A stretch of 39,957 nucleotides of DNA from Lysobacteraceae bacterium (lineage in GTDB: Bacteria; Pseudomonadota; Gammaproteobacteria; Xanthomonadales; Xanthomonadaceae), in the NCBI GenBank assembly GCA_031263725.1, contig JAISFF010000051.1, forward strand, positions 1-39,957, read 5' to 3'. Positions 1 through 9,549 of this stretch are shown here, piece after piece (within the stretch, counting starts at the first letter, position 1; each line of letters begins with the position of its first letter). The translations under genes and the position numbers were made by a program. The notes under the pieces are model-generated. The model saw nothing but the letters and a program-made list of their open reading frames with translations, made no database searches and was not told the origin of the DNA.

Positions 1-1633
1 TTCGACGCGCGGGGCCATCTGCTCGAGGAGGACCAGGACGGCTTCAAGATCGGTTATCGTTACGACGAGGTCGGCAACCGGGTCGAACGCAGCACCTCGG
101 CGGGCAATCGGGTCGCCTATGCCTATGACTTGCGCAATCAGGTCACGATGGTCGCGATCAACGACGAAGCACCGATCACGCTGGAACGCGACGCCCTGGG
201 CCGGACAACGAGAGAGCAGCTTGGCGAACATGTTATCCGCCAGTTCGAATACGACGCGCGCAGCCTGTTGACAACGCAGACGGTGCTGGGCGAAGCGGGT
301 CCGCTGTTCGAGACCCGCTACGACTACGACCGTGCCGGGAACCTGACCCGGCGCTGGGACAGCGCACAAGGCGAAGACCGTTACGAATACGATGTGCTGG
401 GCCGGTTGCTGGCCCATACCGACCCGAAGAGCAGGATCGAACGGTTCCTCAACGACCCGGGCGGGCGACCGGCTGCAAACCCGGATCAGGCAGACCCGGC
501 TGAAGAAAGTCGTCAACGGCGACGAAGACGACGATGTCCTGTGGACGCGCGAAGGGACCTACGAGGGTGTGCATTACGTGTTCGACCGCGCGGGTGATCT
601 GGTCTACAAAGGCGACCCGAACGACCGCGCGGCGAATGATAATCTTGAGCTGCTCTGGGATGCCAACCACCGGCTGGCCGAAAGCCGCAAAAATGGCGAA
701 GTCACTACCTACGGCTACGATCCGCTAGGTCGCCGCGTATTCAAACGCAACCCGACGCATACGACCTGGTTCTACTGGGACGGCGATGCGTTGCTGGGCG
801 AAGTCCAACAGGCCAACGACGAACCCGATGCCGCCCCGATCTGGAACGAGAATGTCGCCGACTTCGGCGCGGCACTGAAACGGAAGAACAAGCTCAAACG
901 ATTGCATGAGAAGGTTCGGGAGTATGTTTACTACCCCGGTACGTTCGTGCCGCTGGCGTTGGTGAATAAGGGTGTGCCGAGCCTTGAAATCAGCGCGGCG
1001 AATGAGGAGCGGGCGGAAGCAACTGACGATACCATCCCCGCCTTCAATAGGGTCAGGCACGCCTCTCGCGCAAGGCTATCTCCACCTGTCGTACCATTCG
1101 TATATTACTACCACACCGATCCGAATGGCTGTCCGACGCGGCTGACTGATGCATCAGGTCAGGTGAGATGGTCGGCTGGCTACGAAGCTTGGGGTGGCGT
1201 CGCTGCACAGCATGTAGATCAAATCGGTAACCCGCTGCGCTTGCAGGGGCAGTATTATGACGAGGAAACAGAGCTATACTACAACCGGTATCGTTATTAT
1301 GATCCGGATACCGGTAGCTTCATTGGTCAGGATCCCATTGGGCTTGCTGGCGGCCTCAATCCGTATCAATTTGCACCTAATACATTTGTATGGATTGACC
1401 CTCTTGGTCTGAATTGCACCCCAAAAGACGCGCAGAGAAAAGTAATACGCAGACAAGCGCCACGAGAGATTATACGTATTGATGCACCTGAAAGTAGTAT
1501 TACTGGATCACAATGGCATGCACACGGAAAGAACGGCGGCGCTATTAACTTGGATGGAACGATTCATGATGGCGATCCACAATTCTCCAGAAAGACACTG
1601 GATTGGCTACGGGAGCATGGCTGGAATGTATAA
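1..1633 (+). CDS. RHS/YD-repeat polymorphic toxin, C-terminal part (partial, frameshifted)
   Basis: The gene enters from before the window. It reads frame 1 from base 1 as classical YD repeats (YDEVGNRV, YDRAGNLTRRWD, YEYDVLGRLL). Continuity then requires a switch to the next frame at about 459-461, where a GGG run carries one extra G; the downstream frame restores the expected FLNDP-AGDRLQTRI reading. The core ends with the RHS-associated region (YNRYRYYDPDTGSFIGQDP, GLAGGLNPYQFAPN) and the cleavage motif DPLGLN at 1397-1414. After it comes a variable tip of about 72 residues containing WHAHGKNGG and LNLDGT-like and WLREHGW motifs, typical in layout for an RHS toxin domain. RHS proteins are secreted (often by type VI) or surface-displayed and deliver the tip to competitors. 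The frameshift could be real or a homopolymer error. I do not recognise the toxin family with certainty. Confidence 0.88.
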
Positions 1634-2156
1634 CATATTATCATCATTTTATTCTTTAATAAAAAAAGAAAATATCTCGAATCTTGATATTTTTTTGAAG
1701 GATTTCGAGACATTTGAGGAAATACCACTTGTTTCAAGGTTAGATAATATTAGGAATCTAGAAAATATATTTTCAGGAGAGGATATTCAATTTTTCTTGA
1801 TAAATTCATCTATTTTTATCATGAATAATATATTACAGCATGCCAAAAAAAAATTAGATGTGCCCGATTCTTTGAATTTCTTTACCTGTTTGACATTTCC
1901 TGACATGGACGAGATCGAAGATATGGGATATGTTATCCCTCATTTTTTGGTTACTAGGAAATCCGGTCTGTTTGATTTTTTGCATAGAGGCAATGAAAGC
2001 GCACTTGAGAGTTTACATCCCGTATTGAGCAAGGCTTTCTTGGACGTTGGCGCAGGGAAGTCATTCAGATTCATCAAGATCATCACCAAGGACAACGTTT
2101 ATGGGGATGTGACTAGGATTTATGCGGTGCCAATCCACTCACTGCTAGTAAATTAG
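1626..2156 (+). CDS. Candidate immunity protein for the RHS toxin tip
   Basis: This ORF of 176 codons overlaps the last codons of the RHS gene in another frame. I chose ATG 1626 because GGGAG at 1611-1615 lies 10 nt upstream; ATG 1617, in the same frame, is the alternative but leaves almost no spacing. The frame is open further upstream only as a shadow of the RHS gene. The protein has no signal peptide or membrane segment and is rich in Ile, Phe, Asn and Lys. It is encoded by clearly AT-rich DNA, unlike the GC-rich RHS core and the following housekeeping genes, a usual sign of exchanged toxin-immunity cassettes. Function is inferred only from position directly behind an RHS toxin tip; no immunity family is recognised. 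Confidence 0.75.
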   Translation: MYNILSSFYSLIKKENISNLDIFLKDFETFEEIPLVSRLDNIRNLENIFSGEDIQFFLINSSIFIMNNILQHAKKKLDVPDSLNFFTCLTFPDMDEIEDMGYVIPHFLVTRKSGLFDFLHRGNESALESLHPVLSKAFLDVGAGKSFRFIKIITKDNVYGDVTRIYAVPIHSLLVN

Positions 2157-2417
2157 CCCACAGCAAACCACGGAGTATCCTAAAACAGTACAAGCCGATA
2201 ATCCGAATAGAGTTTGTTGTATTCCTTTCACTAATGCCGCGCAGACGTTCTGCCAGTCGCGGCACTGGATCTGGTTTCTGAAAGCACGCACACGCGGCAA
2301 TCCGGCAGCCAAGGGCTACGGCCGCTGCAACAGGACCGCTTCGAATGCCTGGCGAATTTCCTTGCCCATTGACCTGTCCGAGTTGCGGGTACAGAGGATG
2401 CCTGCGGCACCCCTCGC

Positions 2418-2996
2418 CTATTTCCCGGTATGCAGGCGTTTCATCGCTTCGTTGAAATCCCCGCTTGTTGCCAGCGGCAACACCGCGATCGCAGCATCGA
2501 TCGCACGACCGATCATGATGCTGTCGTCCTGCGAGGGACGGCCAAGCACCCAGGGAACCACGTTGTCCTTGTGCCCCGGATGGCCGATGCCGACCCGCAG
2601 GCGATGGAACTTGCCGTGCCCAAGGTGGCCGACGATATCCCGCAAGCCGTTCTGGCCGCCATGGCCACCATCGAATTTGAGCCGCGCCGTGCCCGGAGGC
2701 AGATCCAGCTCATCGTGAGCGATCAGCATTTCCTCCGGGGCGAATTTCCAGAAACGCAGTGCCGCCGCTACCGACTTGCCGCTGAGGTTCATGAAAGTGC
2801 CCGGCTTCAGCAGCCAGACCGGCTGTCCGCCGATATCGACCTTCACGGTCGCGCCGAACAGCTTGGCATCCGCGCCGAAGCGTGCGCTCATCCGTTCCGC
2901 CAGCGTATCCACAAAGCGAAACCCGGCGTTGTGCCGGGTGTTCGCGTATTCCGGGCCTGGATTGCCCAGGCCGACGATGAGACGTAATCCCGCCAT
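2418..2996 (-). CDS. pth: Peptidyl-tRNA hydrolase
   Basis: This cytoplasmic enzyme releases peptides from prematurely dropped peptidyl-tRNA. The 192-residue protein has the family length. It opens with LIVGLGNPGPEYANTRHNAG, in which His22 is the expected catalytic histidine. FMNLSGKSV carries Asn70, HDELDLPPG carries Asp95, and GGHGGQNGLRD carries Asn116, matching the known active-site residues of the bacterial family. It is the last gene of a minus-strand block behind rplY, a common bacterial pairing. On the coding strand an AGGG ribosome-binding sequence sits in the loop of a GC hairpin at 3000-3019, just before the ATG. Confidence 0.98.
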   Translation of the reverse strand: MAGLRLIVGLGNPGPEYANTRHNAGFRFVDTLAERMSARFGADAKLFGATVKVDIGGQPVWLLKPGTFMNLSGKSVAAALRFWKFAPEEMLIAHDELDLPPGTARLKFDGGHGGQNGLRDIVGHLGHGKFHRLRVGIGHPGHKDNVVPWVLGRPSQDDSIMIGRAIDAAIAVLPLATSGDFNEAMKRLHTGK

Positions 2997-3050
2997 GATG
3001 CGCGCCCTTGCCGGCGCGCCCGCCGCGGAGGCGGACGCGCCGCAACGGAA

Positions 3051-3701
3051 TTACTTGTCTTCGCCTTTGGCTTCGCCAGCGCTCTCGCCTTCCTCGGCGG
3101 CCGGCGCTTCCTCGACACGGGCATGTTTGGCGATGACCACCGCCGCGTCGTGCTCCTTGTCGGTCTGCGCCAGGTGCAGCGCCGGGAACTCGATGCCCTT
3201 CGGCGCCTTCAGGTCCGACAGGTGGATGACATCGCCCAGTTGCAGGTTGGCCAGGTCCACTTCGATGAATTCCGGCAGGTCCTTCGGCAGGCAGACCACT
3301 TCGACTTCGTTCAACTCGTGCATGATCAGCACGCCCGCCAGCTTGCCGGCCGGAGAAGTCTCTTCGTTGACGAAGCGCAGCGGCACCGAGGTACGCAGTT
3401 CTTCGTTGTCGCTCACGCGCTGGAAATCCAGGTGCATGATGATCTGCTTGTACGGATGCCGCTGCATGTCACGCAGCAGCACCTTCTGGATGTCGCCGTT
3501 GAGGCTCAGGTCCAGGATCGAGGAATAGAACCAGTCGTTCTGGCTGGCCAGCCAGATTTCCTCGTGGTTGAGCTGGATGCTCACCGGCTTGAGTTCACCG
3601 CCGTAAACGATGGCCGGGATGCGCTTGGCGCGACGCAGGCGGCGGCTCGCACCTTTCCCCTCGTCTTCGCGGCGCTCGACCTTGATCACATGATTTGCCA
3701 T
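3051..3701 (-). CDS. rplY: 50S ribosomal protein L25 (long Ctc form)
   Basis: This 5S rRNA-binding ribosomal protein has 216 residues, so it is the long L25/Ctc type with an added C-terminal domain rather than the short form of about 94 residues seen in E. coli. The N-terminal L25 domain begins after the start (KVERREDEGKGASRRLRR, IPAIVYGG), followed by the beta-rich TL5-type domain (about residues 100-190) and an acidic, Ala/Glu-rich tail after HARVEEAP. An AAGGT-type ribosome-binding site lies upstream. The 94-nt gap to prs contains three consecutive perfect hairpins that could regulate this gene. The next gene is pth, 54 nt downstream. Confidence 0.97.
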   Translation of the reverse strand: MANHVIKVERREDEGKGASRRLRRAKRIPAIVYGGELKPVSIQLNHEEIWLASQNDWFYSSILDLSLNGDIQKVLLRDMQRHPYKQIIMHLDFQRVSDNEELRTSVPLRFVNEETSPAGKLAGVLIMHELNEVEVVCLPKDLPEFIEVDLANLQLGDVIHLSDLKAPKGIEFPALHLAQTDKEHDAAVVIAKHARVEEAPAAEEGESAGEAKGEDK

Positions 3702-3724
3702 TTTTCTTTACCTTGAGTTGAAGT

Positions 3725-3789
3725 GCCGCCGGATGGCGGCTGAAACACCCATCCGCGACCAGATGGGTGGCGTGTTCCCGCGACGGGAA
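3725..3789 (-). promoter_or_regulatory. Three tandem hairpins in the rplY leader
   Basis: Three separate perfect inverted repeats fill the prs-rplY gap: TTCCCG/CGGGAA with loop CGA at 3775-3789, CACCCATC/GATGGGTG with an 8-nt loop at 3746-3769, and GCCGCC/GGCGGC with loop GGAT at 3725-3740. None is followed by a T tract on the minus strand, so they do not look like intrinsic terminators. The last ends about 10 nt before the rplY ribosome-binding region. A structured leader or a processing/attenuation signal is inferred; the structures themselves are read directly. Confidence 0.5.
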
Positions 3790-3795
3790 TTCTGC

Positions 3796-4755
3796 TCAGT
3801 CGACGTACAACGAACTGACCGATTCGCCAAAGGCGATGCGGCGGATCGTTTCGGCCAACAGTTCGGCAACGGTCAGCTGCCGGATCTTGTCGCATTGGGC
3901 CGCGAGCGGCGACAACGGGATGGTATCGGTGACCACCAGTTCGTCGAGCTGCGATCCGTTGATATTGTCCACGGCCGGTCCCGAAAGCACCGGGTGCGTG
4001 CAGTAGGCGGCCACCTTCTTCGCGCCTTCGGTCTTCAACGCCGCCGCCGCCGCGCACAGGGTACCGGCGGTATCGACGATGTCGTCGACCAGCACGCAGG
4101 TCTTGCCGGCGACATCGCCGATGATGTTCATCACCGTGGCGACATTGGCGCGCGGGCGGCGCTTGTCGATGATCGCCAGATCGGCATCGTCCAGACGCTT
4201 GGCCACGGCACGCGCGCGCACCACGCCGCCCACGTCGGGCGAGACCACGATCAGATCCTCGGTGCCGTAGGAACGCCAGATGTCAGCCAGCAACAGCGGC
4301 GATGCATAAACGTTGTCCACCGGGATGTCGAAGAAGCCCTGGATCTGGTCGGCATGCAGATCCACGGTCAGAACCCGGTCGGCGCCGATCGCCGAGATCA
4401 TCTTGGCGGCGACTTTCGCGGTGATCGGCACGCGCGAGGAACGCAGCCGGCGATCCTGCCGCGAATAGCCGAAATACGGAATCACCGCGGTGACGCTGGC
4501 GATCGATGCGCGCTTGAGCGCGTCGATCAGCACCAGCAGTTCCATCAGGTTTTCCGCCGCCGGCGCGCAGGTCGGCTGGATCACGAAGACTTCCTGCCGG
4601 CGCACGCTTTCCTCGATCTCGACCTGCACTTCGCCGTCGGAAAACCGGGAAACCAGCGCCTTGCCGAGACGAATGCCCAGTTCCCGGCAAATGCCCTTTG
4701 CCAAGGGCAGATTCGCGTTTCCAGAGAAAACGAGCAGTTTGCGATTTTCTTGCAT
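3796..4755 (-). CDS. prs: Ribose-phosphate pyrophosphokinase (PRPP synthetase)
   Basis: This enzyme makes PRPP from ribose 5-phosphate and ATP for purine, pyrimidine, His, Trp and NAD synthesis. With the start at ATG 4755 ([12 protein letters not shown]) the protein has 319 residues, the normal family length. GGGGAAGG stands directly upstream; the frame is open 9 codons further but that extension is not family-like. Visible motifs are [10 protein letters not shown], the catalytic flexible-loop region [10 protein letters not shown], the metal-binding stretch [13 protein letters not shown], and the PRPP-binding loop [12 protein letters not shown]. It lies between tRNA-Gln and rplY on the same strand and is probably co-transcribed with both. 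Confidence 0.98.
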   Translation of the reverse strand: MQENRKLLVFSGNANLPLAKGICRELGIRLGKALVSRFSDGEVQVEIEESVRRQEVFVIQPTCAPAAENLMELLVLIDALKRASIASVTAVIPYFGYSRQDRRLRSSRVPITAKVAAKMISAIGADRVLTVDLHADQIQGFFDIPVDNVYASPLLLADIWRSYGTEDLIVVSPDVGGVVRARAVAKRLDDADLAIIDKRRPRANVATVMNIIGDVAGKTCVLVDDIVDTAGTLCAAAAALKTEGAKKVAAYCTHPVLSGPAVDNINGSQLDELVVTDTIPLSPLAAQCDKIRQLTVAELLAETIRRIAFGESVSSLYVD

Positions 4756-4833
4756 AGCCTTCCCCAGCGAAGTCCGGACCACTGTTTTTTCCCTGTTCCG
4801 GCACCGCGAGCCGGCAAGGGAACCACGACCACA

Positions 4834-4910
4834 TGGCAGGGGCGGCAGGATTCGAACCTGCGAATGCCGGGATCAAAACCCGGTGCCTTAGACCTCTTGG
4901 CGACGCCCCT
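4834..4910 (-). tRNA. tRNA-Gln (anticodon UUG)
   Basis: The minus strand folds into a full cloverleaf. The 7-bp acceptor stem AGGGGCG/CGCCCCT is perfect. The anticodon stem CCGGG/CCCGG encloses the loop TTTTGAT, giving anticodon TTG. The variable region is short (CATTC), and the T arm GCAGG-TTCGAAT-CCTGC carries the canonical TTCGA. The discriminator G is followed by an encoded CCA. The tRNA 5' end begins 3 nt after the ispE stop codon, and prs starts 78 nt beyond the CCA, so it appears to be embedded in a protein-coding transcript and released by processing. Confidence 0.96.
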
Positions 4911-4913
4911 GCG

Positions 4914-5810
4914 TCAAAAACCCGTTGCCGTTTCCGACAGCCGCCGCTGCAACGGCGAACGCAGGGCGCCAGCCGCACACCAGGCCCGTACCCGCGGAGA
5001 CAGCCGCCGCAACGCCGCTTCCGCCGCATCGGAACGATCGAACTCCACGAAACAGCCACTACCCGAGCCGGTCAGATGCGGCGCGCCGATCTCCGCCAGC
5101 GCATGCAAGACCGCTTCGACGGCGGACTCCCGGCGGCACAGCACCGGCTCGAACGCATTGCCGAGCGCGACTCCGGAAACGAAGTCGGCTATTTTCGCGG
5201 GCCGGGCGGTGCGCGTCAAATCCGGGGCCTGGAAAAGCTCGCCCGTGGGTACGCTCACGCCTGGATCGGCCAGCACGTACCAGGCAGGCGGCAAGTCGAT
5301 GGACATCAGGCGCTCCCCGACCCCTTCGGCCCAGGCGTTGTCGCCGCGCACGAATACGGGCACATCGGCGCCGAGTCGCAGCCCCAGCGCCGCCAGTTCG
5401 TCCACATCCAGCGCTCCGGCGCCCTCCCGCGTCCAGAGGCGGTTGAGGACCACCAACACCGTGGCCGCATCAGAAGAGCCGCCGCCGAACCCGCCACCCG
5501 AGGGAATCCGTTTATCGACCCGGATATCGGCCCCTTGAACGAAACCGCCCTCCGCCTGTAGCAGCCGCGCGGCACGCACCATCAGATCCTCGTCCGCCGC
5601 CACCCCCGGCGCGGAGTCGCCATGGCGCACGATCCGGCCATCGGCCCTCGGGCGCAGATGCACCGTGTCGCCCCATTCCAGTAGCCGGAACACCGTCTGC
5701 AACTCGTGATAGCCATCGGCCCGACGTCCGGTGATGCGCAGGAACAGGTTCAGTTTGGCGGGAGCCGGCCAGGCCGACCAGCCATCCGCATCGCGGTCAT
5801 TCGCGCTCAT
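4914..5810 (-). CDS. ispE: 4-diphosphocytidyl-2-C-methyl-D-erythritol kinase
   Basis: This is the GHMP-family kinase of the non-mevalonate isoprenoid pathway, which phosphorylates CDP-methylerythritol. The protein has 298 residues. The N-terminal [20 protein letters not shown] carries the expected catalytic Lys19. The ATP-binding loop is [14 protein letters not shown] at about 103-116. LGADVPVF carries the expected catalytic base Asp149, and [12 protein letters not shown] is the C-terminal GHMP motif. Its ATG lies inside the 3' end of lolB (14-nt overlap), implying translational coupling, and its stop is followed after 3 nt by tRNA-Gln. Confidence 0.98.
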   Translation of the reverse strand: MSANDRDADGWSAWPAPAKLNLFLRITGRRADGYHELQTVFRLLEWGDTVHLRPRADGRIVRHGDSAPGVAADEDLMVRAARLLQAEGGFVQGADIRVDKRIPSGGGFGGGSSDAATVLVVLNRLWTREGAGALDVDELAALGLRLGADVPVFVRGDNAWAEGVGERLMSIDLPPAWYVLADPGVSVPTGELFQAPDLTRTARPAKIADFVSGVALGNAFEPVLCRRESAVEAVLHALAEIGAPHLTGSGSGCFVEFDRSDAAEAALRRLSPRVRAWCAAGALRSPLQRRLSETATGF

Positions 5811-6480
5811 CGGAAACGGAATCCACCGCCTGGAAATTCCATTGATCGATCAACAGCCGCACCTTGGCGTCGATGAACTCGTTGCGGGCCTCCAGACGAC
5901 GCGGCAGCGCCGGCCTGTCGCCAGCGGCCGGATACCATTCCTGAAATTCGACCGCCCAGCCCATCTGCCGGATCCGATAGGGCCGGCCCTCGGCGTCGTA
6001 GCCGACCCGGCCGGGCTGCGCGGCGGCGGCCATCATGCCGCGTACCCAGTCCGGAAGCAGTTCCAGCGGAATGTCCCAGCCGGTGGCCTGCCGCAGCAGC
6101 ACGACTGCCAGCTCGCCGTCGCGAGGGCCGCCAGGCATGCCTTCCAATCGCCCGCTACCGTCATGCGCATTACCCGTAAGTCGCCATGTCTGTCGGGTTA
6201 CTGGGGCAATCAGCTCAACCATGTAGTTCCGGTCGTCCCATTGCCGCCAGTCGATCCTGGCATTGCCGCCCTGCCGGCCACTGCTGATCGCCGCCCGCCC
6301 CTGAAACGACCAGCCCGGATGTGTACGCAGCCACTGCCCCCGTTCTGCTTCCGCCTGGCGCGTCTCCGGCGACAGATCGCCAGCCTCAACCACCGTCACC
6401 GGCGGCGGCGATGGGCGCGTCGGCAGGCAGCCGGCCATGAGCAGCGACAGACTGGCGGCCAGCGCCAGGCGGTACTTCAT
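5797..6480 (-). CDS. lolB: Outer-membrane lipoprotein LolB
   Basis: LolB receives lipoproteins from LolA and inserts them in the outer membrane. The start at ATG 6480 overlaps the stop of the upstream TPR gene (ATGA) and gives a 227-residue protein with a clear lipoprotein signal ([17 protein letters not shown], modified Cys18). The mature part has the LolB pattern: [34 protein letters not shown], a segment around [10 protein letters not shown], and [18 protein letters not shown] near the C-terminus. The longer open frame upstream is shadow. The lolB-ispE-prs neighbourhood is typical of gammaproteobacteria. Confidence 0.95.
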   Translation of the reverse strand: MKYRLALAASLSLLMAGCLPTRPSPPPVTVVEAGDLSPETRQAEAERGQWLRTHPGWSFQGRAAISSGRQGGNARIDWRQWDDRNYMVELIAPVTRQTWRLTGNAHDGSGRLEGMPGGPRDGELAVVLLRQATGWDIPLELLPDWVRGMMAAAAQPGRVGYDAEGRPYRIRQMGWAVEFQEWYPAAGDRPALPRRLEARNEFIDAKVRLLIDQWNFQAVDSVSDERE

Positions 6481-8171
6481 GGCTGCGGTTCCAATGTGGC
6501 GCCGGTAATCTGCAGCGCCCGATGCAGGGAGCGGTTCTGCGAATCCAGCTTTCGCGACTCCGCGAAATAATGCTCCGCCTCGTCGGTCTGGCCCATCACC
6601 CACAACACTTCGCCCAGATGCGCAGCGACCTCGGCATCCTTCATCAATGTCCAGGCGCGCCGCAGTTCCGCCACGGCTTCGTGGTTGCGTCCCAGGCGAT
6701 ACAGCACCCATCCGTAGCTGTCGACGATGGCGGGGTTGTCCGGCTCGGCGGCGCGGGCGCGACCGATCAGCTCCAGCGCTTCCTGATAGCGATCGGTGCG
6801 ATCGGCCAGCGTATAGCCGAGCGCGTTCAAGGCGACGGTGTTCTCCGGCTCGGAGACCAGCACCCGGCGCAGGTCGGCTTCGGCATGCTCGATCCGGTCG
6901 CGACGCTCCCAGGCCAGCGCCCGCGCATACAGCACGCCGGCATCATCGGGATAGGCGGCCAATGCGCGCGCATAGGCATCCATTTCGCCCGCGTCGTCGC
7001 CATCCTCCCGCAGCATCTCCGCTTCCAGCAGATAGGCATTGCGGCGGCTGTCGTCATCCAGCGAGGCGTCGTTCTGCATGGCGTGCGCGGCCGCGAAAGC
7101 CGCCTGCTTCCGTCCCAGGCCGTGCAATACGCTGGCCGTGCGCATCTGCGCTTCGGTGCGCTGCCGCCCGGGCATGACCTTGCCATACCATCGGACGGCG
7201 TCTTCCGGCCGCTCCAGGTATTCCGCAATCTTGCCCAGCAGCAGGAACCGGTCCGGACCAATACCGATGCCTGTTTCGGTATCGCGCTGAAGTTCCTCGT
7301 ACAGCGTATTCAGCCCGGTCTCGTCATCGGCGCGCGCCAGCAGCGATGCGCGCATGCCGTAGCTCAGCGTGTTCTGCGGTCCCTGCGCCATGATCTGCCC
7401 GGCCTCGCCGTAGTCTCCCAGCGATTCATAAGACATTGCCAACAGACCGCGGATATCGGCGCTTTCCGCCGCCAGCGGCCGGATCTGCGACAGGGCCGCG
7501 CGCGCTTCGTCCAGCTTGCCGGCATGCTGCAATTGGGTCGCGCGCAGCAGGATCACTCCCGGCTCATCGGGAAACCGTTCGACCACCTTGTCGATCATGC
7601 GGCCGGCCAGATCGAGATCGTCCAGCCGCAACGCCAGACGGCCAAATTCCTGCCAGGCATTGAGGTCGTCCGGAATCGCACTGGCTTCGACCAACACGCT
7701 CAGCACCCGCGCCGACAGGGCCGGATCGCGCGATCCCATCAGCGCCAGCAACGCGAACCGCCAGCCGCGCGGATCGGGATGGCGCATCAGCTTTTCCAGC
7801 TGGCCGCGCGCGCGCCTCGCCTGTCCGTTGCGCAGCGACACAACCGCCTCGGCGCCCTGCACATTCAACGAGCCAGGGGCCCGCCGCCGCCACAGCCGCA
7901 CCGCGCGGGCCGCCAGCTCGTTGTCGTTGACCAGCATGGCGATACGGGTGGCGCGCCCGGCCAGCTCGACATCGCCCGGAACAGCCTCGGCCGCCTGCAG
8001 GTAATAGCGGGCCGCGTCTTCCAGCTTGCCGGACTGGAGAGCGAATTCGCCCGCCAGAGCGGGGGTCAGCGCTTCGGCTACCAGATCCGCGGGCAATTGA
8101 GCGCGCCGATCGGCTGCGGCCGGCCCCGCCAGCAACAATGCCAACCACACAACGCAAGAACGGGCTATCAC
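6477..8171 (-). CDS. Exported TPR-repeat protein
   Basis: This is a 564-residue protein built almost entirely from tetratricopeptide-like helical pairs (for example LQSGKLEDAARYYLQAAEAV near the N-terminus and LGRNHEAVAELRRAW near the C-terminus). I chose the GTG at 8171 because GGAGG stands 9 nt upstream and the product then begins with a cleavable signal peptide (MIARSCVVWLALLLAGPAAA). A longer frame to 8234 would bury this signal. It is the first gene of a minus-strand unit with lolB (4-nt overlap) and ispE. The position suggests an envelope role, perhaps scaffold-like, but no enzymatic function is visible. It is divergently transcribed from hemA. Confidence 0.85.
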   Translation of the reverse strand: MIARSCVVWLALLLAGPAAADRRAQLPADLVAEALTPALAGEFALQSGKLEDAARYYLQAAEAVPGDVELAGRATRIAMLVNDNELAARAVRLWRRRAPGSLNVQGAEAVVSLRNGQARRARGQLEKLMRHPDPRGWRFALLALMGSRDPALSARVLSVLVEASAIPDDLNAWQEFGRLALRLDDLDLAGRMIDKVVERFPDEPGVILLRATQLQHAGKLDEARAALSQIRPLAAESADIRGLLAMSYESLGDYGEAGQIMAQGPQNTLSYGMRASLLARADDETGLNTLYEELQRDTETGIGIGPDRFLLLGKIAEYLERPEDAVRWYGKVMPGRQRTEAQMRTASVLHGLGRKQAAFAAAHAMQNDASLDDDSRRNAYLLEAEMLREDGDDAGEMDAYARALAAYPDDAGVLYARALAWERRDRIEHAEADLRRVLVSEPENTVALNALGYTLADRTDRYQEALELIGRARAAEPDNPAIVDSYGWVLYRLGRNHEAVAELRRAWTLMKDAEVAAHLGEVLWVMGQTDEAEHYFAESRKLDSQNRSLHRALQITGATLEPQP

Positions 8172-8241
8172 AGGGGGGAGCCTCCGTGGGCTTAGAATAG
8201 GCGGGTCGAAAGCCAGCAGCTTAACGCAAGCCACTGAATAA

Positions 8242-9549
8242 ATGACCTTATGGGTACTCGGATTGAACCATCAGACCGCGCCGGTGGACCTGCGCGAACA
8301 GGTGGCGTTTTCCTCCGATTCCCTGGGCCAGGCGTTCGCCTCGCTGCGCGCCTTGCCACGGGTCGAGGAAACCGTCCTGCTGTCCACCTGCAACCGCACC
8401 GAGCTGTATGCGATCGCGGACGACGGCCAGTCGCTGGCCACATGGCTGGACGATCAGGCCAGCGGGCTGCACAACTATCTCTACCAGCATCATGATGCCG
8501 ATGCTGTCCGCCATCTGTTCCGGGTCGCGACCGGACTGGACTCGATGGTGCTCGGCGAGCCGCAGATTCTCGGACAGGTCAAGGAGGCCTGGATGCAGGC
8601 GCGCCACCATGGCGCGCTCGGCGCGAGACTGGACCGCCTGTTCCAGCAGACCTTCGCGGTCGCCAAGCGTGCGCGTACCGACACCCGCGTCGGCGCCAAT
8701 CCGGTATCGGTGGCATCCACCGCGGTACGGCTCGCGCAGGACGCCTTCGCCCGGCTCAGCGATTCGACGATCCTGCTGATCGGTGCCGGCGAAACCATTG
8801 AGCTGGCCGCGCGCCACCTGACCAAGAACAAGGTCCGGCGGCTGCTGATCGCCAACCGGACCCTGACTCATGCCCAGGAGCTGGCCAGCCTGCATGGCGG
8901 CTACGCATTGCCGCTGACCGAGCTGGATCGGCATCTGGGCGAGGCCGATGTCGTGTTTTCGGCCACCGCCAGCCGTGATCCGATACTCGGCGTCCAACAG
9001 GTAAGGAATGCGTTGCGCACCCGCAGGCACAAGCCGATGTTGCTGTTCGATCTGGCCGTGCCGCGCGACATGGATCCGGCCATCGCCGAGCTCAACGACG
9101 CCTATCTGTATACCGTCGACGACTTGGAACGGGCTGTCGAGGACAACCGGCAGGGCCGGCGGGAGGCGGCCGAGGCGGCCGAGGCGATCATCGACCTGCA
9201 GGTCATGCGCTTCATGGAAGCGCTGCGCGCGCACGGCCGGCAGGAATCCCTGAAACGGCTGCGCGCCCTGGGCGAAACCAGCCGCGACGAGATCCTGGAA
9301 AAGGCACGCCATCAGCTCGCTCTCGGCCGCGCTCCCGACGAAGTGCTGGGCTACCTTGCGCATACCCTGACCAACCGCTTGCTGCATCCGCCGACCGCGG
9401 CGCTGCGCCAGGCCGCCCTGACCGGCGATATCGAACTGATCCGCAACGCCGACCGGCTTTTCCCTCCGGCCGAGTACTGCGCCCGCAACAGCCAGACTGG
9501 CTCCGATACCAACGCCGTACCCGGTCCCGAATCGCACCCGGACCCATGA
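8242..9549 (+). CDS. hemA: Glutamyl-tRNA reductase
   Basis: This enzyme carries out the first committed step of C5-pathway heme synthesis, reducing Glu-tRNA(Glu) to glutamate-1-semialdehyde with NADPH. The protein has 435 residues. The catalytic Cys50 lies in [12 protein letters not shown]. Other conserved blocks are [20 protein letters not shown] and, in the NADPH domain, LLIGAGET with ATASRDPI, followed by a helical dimerisation domain. The last codons overlap the prfA start by 4 nt (ATGA), a conserved bacterial hemA-prfA coupling. No strong ribosome-binding sequence precedes the ATG. It is transcribed divergently from the TPR-lolB-ispE unit. Confidence 0.98.
   Translation: MTLWVLGLNHQTAPVDLREQVAFSSDSLGQAFASLRALPRVEETVLLSTCNRTELYAIADDGQSLATWLDDQASGLHNYLYQHHDADAVRHLFRVATGLDSMVLGEPQILGQVKEAWMQARHHGALGARLDRLFQQTFAVAKRARTDTRVGANPVSVASTAVRLAQDAFARLSDSTILLIGAGETIELAARHLTKNKVRRLLIANRTLTHAQELASLHGGYALPLTELDRHLGEADVVFSATASRDPILGVQQVRNALRTRRHKPMLLFDLAVPRDMDPAIAELNDAYLYTVDDLERAVEDNRQGRREAAEAAEAIIDLQVMRFMEALRAHGRQESLKRLRALGETSRDEILEKARHQLALGRAPDEVLGYLAHTLTNRLLHPPTAALRQAALTGDIELIRNADRLFPPAEYCARNSQTGSDTNAVPGPESHPDP

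Noticed and set aside
3718-5538. 606-codon plus-strand ORF opposite prs, tRNA-Gln and ispE
   Set aside because: It runs antisense through well-conserved genes and a tRNA, has Arg/His/Gln-rich shadow composition, and no family motif.
6522-8195. 557-codon plus-strand ORF opposite the TPR protein
   Set aside because: It is the antisense image of a GC-rich gene with a signal peptide and repeats; its own composition is not protein-like.
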